Source of the DNA: Deltaproteobacteria bacterium
GTDB taxonomy: Bacteria; Myxococcota_A; Polyangia; GCA-2747355
Reading direction: 5' to 3'
Length of the DNA: 36,798 bases
Assembly: GCA_019314525.1 (NCBI GenBank)
Contig: JAFCZD010000004.1
Location: 1 to 36,798, forward strand
Shown here: piece by piece, positions 9,901-16,410 of the stretch
Numbering within the stretch: the stretch's first letter is position 1
How the letters are laid out: each line of letters begins with the position of its first letter
Translations under genes and position numbers: made by a program
Notes under the pieces: generated by a model
What the model was told of the DNA's origin: nothing
The model's input: only the letters and a program-made list of their open reading frames with translations
Databases searched by the model: none

Positions 9901-10244
9901 ATGTTTTCAAAGCCGGCGCCCTCCTGCAGCAAGCGGAAGTTCACGGTGACGAAGGAGCCTGCGACCTCTGGCACGAGGAAGGTCTCAGGGCCCGTGTTCG
10001 CGTCGAGGATCGCGTCCACGGGGTTTGGCTGGCCCGTGGGCGGGATGCCCGAGACGATCCCTTCCCCATAGTTCAACCCCGTTTGGATACACCCGATGAG
10101 ATCCCCAGGACACGTGTTGATCTGCACGGGTACGATGGTGCCATCGATCTGATTCACTACCGCGCCGAGGCGGGGGGCCATGACGAGCAACACAGCCGCG
10201 GCGATGAGCGCGGCGGCACTTCTAGTTTTTCGAGAGCGTGACAT
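6918..10244 (-). CDS. Cys-rich surface protein: DUF4114-like N-terminal region, 11 MopE-type repeats, CxxxxCxxGxxCxxGxC modules, MYXO-CTERM-like tail
   Basis: Signal peptide MSRSRKTRSAAALIAAAVLLVMAPRLGA. FGFEDLFRGGDNDYEDTMVKVEG resembles DUF4114. Eleven C(N/D)GxDD/NxCNGxxDE motifs. C-terminus LSCGVATTSAGAKSMTPLLVLLGVFFLCRRRRQRR. Confidence 0.85.
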   Translation of the reverse strand: MSRSRKTRSAAALIAAAVLLVMAPRLGAVVNQIDGTIVPVQINTCPGDLIGCIQTGLNYGEGIVSGIPPTGQPNPVDAILDANTGPETFLVPEVAGSFVTVNFRLLQEGAGFENIFGWYNVGEPHIRYPAVPSCAYGQRSTYEAATESGGVISGEYTFSIDFAAEFSAGRYKGKQIGFYLVTPEGSYNRSNDRFDGVYVRNCATDPDDRGTLVSGGALDDDNVDEGDGHDDDNGFGRIYYTESKLNNDGNYVHYLVYRSKANPDHFYFGFEDLFRGGDNDYEDTMVKVEGLVPTCQPAAEVCNGVDDNCNGTADENLFRACASACGGGEEQCSFTNDNDPSNDWMGCTAPVPALFETCNGLDDDCNGEIDEGLVGSPCVSSEQCVGTTLCQSGGWVCDAPARTAEVCDGIDNDCNGTADDNVTRPCSSACGTGVESCNFSADGNAANDWAGCTAREPVAELCNGLDDDCNNAIDDGLGSSTCTAPSGCTGTRTCQGGRWVCDAPAPQAEICDGVDNNCNGQIDEDVTRSCTSICGTGMEACDPNNTGSWINCSAPQPVTEICNGKDDDCDGAIDNGVGTDGACQNGGCTGLRVCRDGGWLCDAPKPQPETCDGKDNDCNSLIDDGVLRACSSACGLGQEACVFSDDGDPSNDWHGCTAPPVAKEVCNGVDDDCDGGIDNNLPPGKQCTIGGCLGKERCTGGKWVCDAPIPGEEICDGLDNNCNGEIDEGLTRSCANDCGFGSEVCDFVDDNDDTNDWSGCTAQQPEDEVCDGVDNDCNGVVDDAAAGALLPGEGEPCDHSSGKTCLEGATKCVGGKITCVGAIPGFPEICDCKDNDCNGEVDEGDELCPPNTQCVACGCRVACGGGEFGCPQGFLCSEGYCLPNKCAGVTCQAPERCIDGECVDPCADVDCKAEEVCMGGFCVADNCYGMGCPVGEVCLQNACQKPPCAGVQCHEGDYCKDGVCKPSCGPALCGSGGARCEDGICLPNPCADITCNQGIRCIDGVCDTACNGKTCGEGRLCEKGACIDDPCVSVACPSGERCQQGQCISPLTFAGRRVDLLAAGGGGLSCGVATTSAGAKSMTPLLVLLGVFFLCRRRRQRRGGEVRR

Positions 10245-10431
10245 GCGCAGGAAGATAGCTCGTGGTTGGGGCCTTGGGTAGGGCTCGGAAATCTGAGGGT
10301 GTGATCGGACGCTCGGCCAGGCGCAACCGGCGCCGAGGGAACGTTCACGCTTGTAGATCCCGCCCTCGGCGACTCCCGCCGACGCCCATTCACTTGCACC
10401 GCACACAGTTCATCGGCTAGGTTGCGCCGCT

Positions 10432-11484
10432 ATGAACAAACACGCCCTTCGGGTTCGCCCCGACAAGGTTGGTAGCGTTTGCCTCCCATTGAATCTTCGT
10501 CCCTACCTCACCGTGAGCCCTGAGCTCGTCGTTGAAGAGGGCGTCGCCATCGTGGGGCGGGTGCTAACCATCTCTCATACTTACGGACACCTTGAGCTCA
10601 CCTCGGGGCGCCCAGCGCTGCTGGTTCCCGGTGATTTGGTGGTGGGGGTGCTTGGCGCACGCGCTGCTCTGCGTGGCTTCTGCGGCCGGGTGCCGCAACG
10701 CCTCACACGGGGAGACACCGTCTTTTTGCTCAACAAGGGCGGGGTCATCGGTGAATCCTCCGGCGCCACGGTAGGACTCGGTGAGCCTATTCGCCTTGAG
10801 GTCATCGGCACACCCATCCGTGATGGCAAACCCCTGCGCCTCTTGGATTATGCCATCACGCCAGTGAAGCAGCTGCCACCTAAGATGCCGCCGGTGTTGG
10901 TGGTGGCTGCCACCTGCATGCACGCGGGTAAGACCAGCGCTGCGGGCGTGGTGATCCATCATCTTACGAGCCGCGGTCTGTGTGTACACGCGGGCAAGGC
11001 GACGGGCGTGGCGGCTCAGGGCGACCTGCTCAGCTTCATCGACAATGGCGCTGCCAAGATAGCGAGCTTTGTCGACGTAGGCTTGCCCTCGACCTGTGAT
11101 CACAAGGACATGCCCGACGTGACACGCACCCTCTTGGCGCACCTCGCCGAGGAGGATCCCGATGTGATCGTGCTTGAGCTCGGCGATGGTTTGATGGGAG
11201 CTTACGGCGTGGATGATATCGTGGAGGACGCGGAGCTGCTCGAGGCCTTCACGGGTGCGCTCGTAGCCGCCAATGATGTCATCGGTGGCCACGCGGCTGC
11301 CAACATTCTTCAGCAGCGCGGTGTGCCTGTGGTGGCGATCACCGGGCCCGCTACGGACAACGAGGCAGGCCGTGGAAGGCTCGCGCTGCTGGGTTTTCCT
11401 GCTGCGAATATCTTCCAGCAGGCGCGGAAGCTTTGTGAGCTGGTGGATATCTCCTTCGGCTTTGAGGTCGAGGAGAGTCCATGA
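10432..11484 (+). CDS. Uncharacterised P-loop NTPase-like protein (possibly distantly DUF1611-like), coupled to argC
   Basis: 350 aa. Walker A-like VVAATCMHAGKTSAAG and acidic strand DPDVIVLELGDGLMG. Stop overlaps argC start (ATGA at 11481-11484). Confidence 0.7.
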   Translation: MNKHALRVRPDKVGSVCLPLNLRPYLTVSPELVVEEGVAIVGRVLTISHTYGHLELTSGRPALLVPGDLVVGVLGARAALRGFCGRVPQRLTRGDTVFLLNKGGVIGESSGATVGLGEPIRLEVIGTPIRDGKPLRLLDYAITPVKQLPPKMPPVLVVAATCMHAGKTSAAGVVIHHLTSRGLCVHAGKATGVAAQGDLLSFIDNGAAKIASFVDVGLPSTCDHKDMPDVTRTLLAHLAEEDPDVIVLELGDGLMGAYGVDDIVEDAELLEAFTGALVAANDVIGGHAAANILQQRGVPVVAITGPATDNEAGRGRLALLGFPAANIFQQARKLCELVDISFGFEVEESP

Positions 11485-12509
11485 CACGAGTCCCCGTGGG
11501 TGTGGTGGGTGCGAGCGGCTTCCTTGGTGGCGAGTTGATCCGGTTGCTGGTAGCGCACCCTGAAATTGAACTCGCCATGCTCTGCGGCGCGCGTTCCGCG
11601 GGCCAGAAGATTGGCGCTTTGCGCCCTTCCCTCGCTGCGCTGCCCCATGTTGTCGAGGCCGTGAACGCAGAGGCCCTCGCTGCGCGCTGTGAGGTGGTCT
11701 TCTGCGCCATGCCTCATGGCGAGAGCGCGACCTTGACCGCTGAGCTCCTTGCTCTCCACGAGACCGTGCGTGTGATCGATCTTGGCTCTGATTTTCGGCT
11801 GCGCGATCCTGCCGGCTACCCCCGCTATTACGGTCGACAACACCCCCACCCGGAGCTGCTGGAGCAGGCCTTCTACGCGCTCCCAGAGCTTACAGGTGGC
11901 GCACCACGAGAGGCGCGCATCATCGCCAATCCGGGCTGCTTTGCTACGGCGCTGGCGTTGGGCATTACGCCCCTGGCGGCGGCGATGAAAACTTCCGCCC
12001 GCATCGCTATCAGTGGTGTCACGGGCAGCAGCGGGAGCGGCGCTGCGCCTGGGCCAGGTGTGCATCACGCCTTGCGGCTCACCAACCTCAGAGCGTACAA
12101 GCCCCTCGCGCACCAGCACCTCGGGGAGTTGCGTCAAACCTTGCGCGAGGTGGCTCAAAACGAGGTGGCGGTGGACTTCGTGCCCCACAGCGGCCCCATG
12201 GCGCGGGGGATTCATTTGACGATGCATATCCGTCGCAACGAGCTCGAAGGAGACGCCCTCTCCCTCCTCGAAGCGGCCTACGCCAAGAGCGCCCTGGTGC
12301 AGGTGCAACAAGGCCCTGTAGCCATGGGCGCGGTCCTTGGCTCTTGCCGCGTCGAGATCGGCGTCGCCCAGGACGCTGAGGCCATCGTGGTCTTTGTGGC
12401 CATCGACAACCTCCTCAAGGGAGGCTCGGGCCAAGCGCTACAAAACCTCAACCTCTGGCTCGGCCTCGAAGAGACGCTGGGTCTGCCCCTCTGCGGAGTA
12501 TGGCCATGA
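11481..12509 (+). CDS. argC: N-acyl-glutamyl-phosphate (semialdehyde) reductase, ArgC-like
   Basis: VGVVGASGFLGGELIRLL Rossmann start, ARIIANPGCFATALALGI active-site Cys, HSGPMARGIHLTMHIR, VAIDNLLKGGSGQALQNLNLWLGLEE. Confidence 0.93.
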   Translation: MTRVPVGVVGASGFLGGELIRLLVAHPEIELAMLCGARSAGQKIGALRPSLAALPHVVEAVNAEALAARCEVVFCAMPHGESATLTAELLALHETVRVIDLGSDFRLRDPAGYPRYYGRQHPHPELLEQAFYALPELTGGAPREARIIANPGCFATALALGITPLAAAMKTSARIAISGVTGSSGSGAAPGPGVHHALRLTNLRAYKPLAHQHLGELRQTLREVAQNEVAVDFVPHSGPMARGIHLTMHIRRNELEGDALSLLEAAYAKSALVQVQQGPVAMGAVLGSCRVEIGVAQDAEAIVVFVAIDNLLKGGSGQALQNLNLWLGLEETLGLPLCGVWP

Positions 12510-13645
12510 GTGAAGCTCTGCTTGATGTTTATCCACGTCTGCCTATTCACCTCGAGCGCGCCCAAGGGCAGTGTCTCTACGCTTCGGATGGTCGCGAGTT
12601 GCTCGACCTCTATGGAGGCCACGCCGTCACGCCCCTTGGGCATGGCCACCCCGCGCTCACACGCGCGCTTTGCGAAGGGCATCGTGAGCTCGACTTCTTC
12701 TCCAACTCGCTGCACATGGCCGTGCAACGACGAGCAGCAGAGGGCCTGCTCGAGGGCAGCGCCCACTTACGCCACGCGCACTTCGTCAACAGCGGCACCG
12801 AGGCCAATGAGGCGGCGATTCACCTCGCGCGCCGCCTCTCCGGCCGCAAGAAGATCCTCTCCTTCGATTGCTCCTTTCATGGTCGCACCCAGGCGAGCTT
12901 GGCGGCCACGGGACTCCCAGGGTACAGGCGCCGTCTGAGCGTGCCCGAGGACGAGGCGTTCAATGGCTTCATCTCGTTTGGCGCCCAGGATGACCTCGCC
13001 GCCATCGACGAGAGCGTAGCCGCCGTACTCTGCGAGTCCGTGCCTAGCCTCGCTGGCGTGTTGATGCCGCCAGAGGGTTACTACCCAGCCCTCGAGGCGC
13101 GCTGTCGTGAGGCGGGGGCGCTGCTGATCTTTGATGAGGTGCAAGGGGGCTGCGGTCGGTTGGGGCATTTTTTCGCCCATGAGCGCTTCTCTGTGCAACC
13201 CGATATGGTGACCTTGGCCAAGGGCGTCGCCGGTGGGTACCCTGCCGGAGCCTTGTTGGTGACCGCTGGCATCGGCGCTGCGGTAGAACATGGCGAGTTG
13301 GGCACAACCTTCGGCGGAGGGCCCATGGCCTGCCGCATGATCGAGACCACGGCGCGCCTGATCCGGGAGGAGGGCCTGCTGCAGCGAGTGGGGCAGATCT
13401 TTGCGCGCATCGCCGCCGGGGTGAAGCCCATGGAGGGCGTTAAGCTGCGTGGTGCTGGCTGTTTAATCGGCCTCACGTCGCGGTTACCCGCCAAAATGCT
13501 GCAAAAACGCCTCCTCGAGGCGAACATCCTTGTGGGCACGAGCGCCGATCCACGGGTTTTGCGCCTGCTTCCAGCGTATACTCTGACGGACGAGGAGATC
13601 GATCGTTTCCTCGACGCTCTAGGGAGCGCGTTGGCTGAGGCTTAG
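12506..13645 (+). CDS. argD: Acylornithine aminotransferase-like class III PLP enzyme, ArgD-like
   Basis: LDLYGGHAVTPLGHGHPAL, HFVNSGTEANEAAIHLAR, LLIFDEVQGGCGRLG, DMVTLAKGVAGGYPAGALL (PLP Lys), GTTFGGGPMAC. ATG at 12506 overlaps the argC stop; ATG at 12500 also possible. Confidence 0.92.
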   Translation: MSEALLDVYPRLPIHLERAQGQCLYASDGRELLDLYGGHAVTPLGHGHPALTRALCEGHRELDFFSNSLHMAVQRRAAEGLLEGSAHLRHAHFVNSGTEANEAAIHLARRLSGRKKILSFDCSFHGRTQASLAATGLPGYRRRLSVPEDEAFNGFISFGAQDDLAAIDESVAAVLCESVPSLAGVLMPPEGYYPALEARCREAGALLIFDEVQGGCGRLGHFFAHERFSVQPDMVTLAKGVAGGYPAGALLVTAGIGAAVEHGELGTTFGGGPMACRMIETTARLIREEGLLQRVGQIFARIAAGVKPMEGVKLRGAGCLIGLTSRLPAKMLQKRLLEANILVGTSADPRVLRLLPAYTLTDEEIDRFLDALGSALAEA

Positions 13646-13667
13646 CGGCCTCTTGGAGAGGGAAACT

Positions 13668-14534
13668 ATGGTTGGTGATTTAGGGCCGAGCCTTAGCGAG
13701 GCTGCCCCCTATATTCAGTCGTTTCGCGATCAATTCGTGGTGATCAAGCTCGGCGGTGAGCTCTTCGACCAAGGCTCCACCTTGGAGCGCATTGTGCCAC
13801 AGGTCGCCACACTCTACCGTTGTGGTCTGCGCCCTGTGTTGGTGCACGGTGGCGGCAAGCAGATCGACGAACGCTGCGCCAAAGAGGCCGTAGCCATCGA
13901 GAAGCGCCACGGGCGGCGCATCACGAGCCCCGCCGTTCTCGAGATTGTGCTTGAGGTGGTGGGTGGTGACATCAATGGGCGCTTCTGTCAGCTGCTAGAA
14001 GAAGCAGGGGTCCCCACCCACGGTTTTGCCGCCGGTGTCGCTGAGGCTATCCATTGTCGCCGTCGCCCTCCTGTGGAGATCGAGGGTGAGCAAGTGGACT
14101 TTGGCGAGGTGGGGGATGTGCTCGAGGTGCATACCGAGACCCTGGTCAGAGACAGCGACGGGGGCAAGGTGCCTGTATTCCCCAGCATCGGTATGGGTGA
14201 AAATGGGCCGCTCAACGTCAACGCGGACAGCATCGCCTCGAAGATCGCCGTGGCCTTGCGCGCCCAGAAGCTGGTGATGCTCTCGCGGGTCGCAGGAGTG
14301 ATGGAGGACCTCAACGCCGACGGACCTATTTCACAGCTGACCACCGTGGAGGCCCGTGAGCTGATCGACGAAGGCATCGTCGAGGGTGGCATGCGCGCCA
14401 AGCTGGAAGAGGCGCTCTCTGCCCTCACCGGCGCCGTGGCCGAAGTCCACGTCATCTCGGGGGTTCAGCCCCAGACTCTCCTACGAGAGATCTTCACGGA
14501 TGAGGGTTGTGGGACCTGGATTCGGCGGGCTTAG
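13668..14534 (+). CDS. argB: Acetylglutamate kinase-like protein, ArgB
   Basis: VVIKLGGELFDQ, LRPVLVHGGGKQIDERC, LNVNADSIASKIAVALRAQKLVMLSRVAGVMED, GGMRAKLEEALSAL. ATG at 13668 preceded by GGAGAGGG. Confidence 0.9.
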   Translation: MVGDLGPSLSEAAPYIQSFRDQFVVIKLGGELFDQGSTLERIVPQVATLYRCGLRPVLVHGGGKQIDERCAKEAVAIEKRHGRRITSPAVLEIVLEVVGGDINGRFCQLLEEAGVPTHGFAAGVAEAIHCRRRPPVEIEGEQVDFGEVGDVLEVHTETLVRDSDGGKVPVFPSIGMGENGPLNVNADSIASKIAVALRAQKLVMLSRVAGVMEDLNADGPISQLTTVEARELIDEGIVEGGMRAKLEEALSALTGAVAEVHVISGVQPQTLLREIFTDEGCGTWIRRA

Positions 14535-14553
14535 CGCGCTCACCAAAAAAAGA

Positions 14554-14603
14554 GGTGGAGCCTACAAACGCGGAGGCCGGGTTCCACGGCTGCAGGCTCC
14601 ACC
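14554..14603. other. Inverted repeat GGTGGAGCCT ... AGGCTCCACC (10-bp arms, 30-nt loop) just downstream of argB
   Basis: Arms at 14554-14563 and 14594-14603 are perfect reverse complements. Confidence 0.6.
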
Positions 14604-14831
14604 AGCAAGAATGCGGGGCAGAGGGTCACGACGAGCCGACGTTCTTTTCGTACCAACTCGGCGTGCGGCGCCACGATGGGCAAGACCGAGGCGCGAACAA
14701 ACTGTTTCTCAAAGCGCCCGCCAGCAGACTGCCAGCTTGCTGCGAACAGTTTAGGATGCTCTTGCTCCTCCTCCCGTCCTCTTACGAGCCAGAGTGCCCC
14801 ATGGTTCCCGCTAAACCTTAGGACCCAGCGT

Positions 14832-16112
14832 TTACTCGTCGAGAGTATCGCGTACCACTACGCCGTCGCGGAGCACCAAGCGGACCTGCTCGGTGAGGGA
14901 AATATCCGTGAGAGGATCTCCTTTCACCGCGATGACGTCCGCCAGCTTGCCTGACTCCAAGGTCCCGATGCGGTCCCCGAGCTGCAGGTGCTCAGCGCCT
15001 CTACGTGTGGCCGCCACGAGCACCTCCATCTCTGTGTAGCCCCCCTCCACCATCAAACGCAGCTCTTGGTGAAAGGTCGCGCCAAGGACCACGCCCGCGT
15101 TGGAGGCATCGGTGCCCACGGCGACCTTCGCGCCCGCAGCGCGCAGCACGGCGTAGTTGTGCAAGATGTCCTCGCGTGAGGAGGTTCGATACTGCGAGAT
15201 CATGGTGGCGGTGGCCACGTAGGCGATGCCCGAGGCGGCGATCTCCTCTGCCAGCGCGCTGTCCATGCTGCCCTCGGAGAGCCCATGCTCGAGGCTGTAG
15301 GCGCCTGCGGCCATCGCGGCCTCGATATCCTCTACAGAGTCGGTGTGTACCACGGTACGCAAGCCCCGTTGCTGCGCCTCATCAACGATGGCCGCCAGCA
15401 CCGCTGGGTCGAGGCGCGGCCGGCTGCCAAAGACGTCGGTGATGATGCATTTGATTTGGTCCACGCCCGCCGCCTGCAAGCGAGCCACCTCGAGGCGCGC
15501 CGTGGCTGCGTCGTCCACGGTGATCGCGATGGCTGCGGCCATCTCCGGATCGTTAGGGAAGATCGTGCTGATGGGGTGGCCGCCAGGGGCCGTGAAGCAA
15601 GGCCCGGTGACCACCATGCGCGGTCCCTCTCGCCGCCCAGCGCGCACATCATCCCGCAACGCGAGCACCGTCTCGAGGGGAGCGGCCACGTCCTTGATGG
15701 CTGTCACGCCAAAATCTAACTCACGATCGAGGCCAAACTGGGGATTGTTAAGGGTGGCGAGGTGCATGTGTACGTCGACGAAGCCGGGAAGCAGCGTCAT
15801 GCCCTCGAGGTTGATCACCTGCAGGTGTTGTGGGATTTCTTGCGACTCTGGCTCCACCGCGACGATCTTCTTGCCCCGAATGATCAAGGCGTGCCCTTGG
15901 AGGGGGCCGGCGCCCGTGCCATCGATGATCGTCGCCCCGCGCAGGTAGTAGCCAGGTTCAAGGGGGAGGTCGACCGTGCTCTCGGTGACTTGGTGGTCGT
16001 CGACGGAGCCCTCTAAGAGGCCCGCGTCGCTATGCGCGGTGGAGGGAGACTCGCCACAGGCCGAGAACATGACGGTGAAACCAAGAAGAAACCACGGGAT
16101 ATGACGTGACAT
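14832..16112 (-). CDS. Predicted lipoprotein, amidohydrolase superfamily (imidazolonepropionase-like)
   Basis: Lipobox-like MFSAC at N-terminus; LLPGFVDVHMHLAT, VVHTDSVEDIEAAMAAGAYSLEHGL, KVAVGTDASNAGVVLG, ESGKLADVIAVKGDPL. Confidence 0.88.
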   Translation of the reverse strand: MSRHIPWFLLGFTVMFSACGESPSTAHSDAGLLEGSVDDHQVTESTVDLPLEPGYYLRGATIIDGTGAGPLQGHALIIRGKKIVAVEPESQEIPQHLQVINLEGMTLLPGFVDVHMHLATLNNPQFGLDRELDFGVTAIKDVAAPLETVLALRDDVRAGRREGPRMVVTGPCFTAPGGHPISTIFPNDPEMAAAIAITVDDAATARLEVARLQAAGVDQIKCIITDVFGSRPRLDPAVLAAIVDEAQQRGLRTVVHTDSVEDIEAAMAAGAYSLEHGLSEGSMDSALAEEIAASGIAYVATATMISQYRTSSREDILHNYAVLRAAGAKVAVGTDASNAGVVLGATFHQELRLMVEGGYTEMEVLVAATRRGAEHLQLGDRIGTLESGKLADVIAVKGDPLTDISLTEQVRLVLRDGVVVRDTLDE

Positions 16113-16300
16113 GATGACTCGTCCTTCGCAGCGTAGGGTCGCAAACCGAAAGAAACGTCATCCAGTCTCGCACGACCCGCGAGGGCGCGGAAGGCAAACG
16201 CTCCATTCACGTCGCTCGTCTTGAGTGTGGCATGAAGGCTCTTTTCGGATAGTCCACCCAAGACGTTGCGAAGAAGCTGCAGATTTCCTGCTGGGCGGTA

Positions 16301-16329
16301 AACAATACGACCACTGTGGTCGTATTGTT
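16301..16329. promoter_or_regulatory. 29-bp palindrome AACAATACGACCAC-T-GTGGTCGTATTGTT in a divergent intergenic region; candidate operator
   Basis: Perfect 14-bp arms around a single T, located between the minus-strand amidohydrolase start (16112) and the plus-strand ABC-F start (16411). Confidence 0.6.
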
Positions 16330-16410
16330 GTGGGAGGGTCGAGTTGAAGAGAAGGGGGCAATCCCCTAGTTTCCCGTTGACTCTCCCGCCCTTTGGGCTA
16401 ATCCAGACCC

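Noticed and set aside
10564-11487. 307-aa minus-strand ORF opposite the P-loop gene
   Set aside because: The plus-strand frame has a Walker A motif and coupling to argC; the antisense frame has no recognisable domain.
11310-12434. 374-aa minus-strand ORF opposite argC
   Set aside because: Antisense to a confidently identified argC with active-site motifs.
14507-14821. Small plus-strand ORFs downstream of argB (14386..14754, 14507..14821)
   Set aside because: They start inside argB in other frames and have no plausible RBS or domain; better treated as non-coding.
16301-16329. Palindrome as an intrinsic terminator
   Set aside because: Loop of one nucleotide, no following poly-T, and a divergent (not convergent) location.
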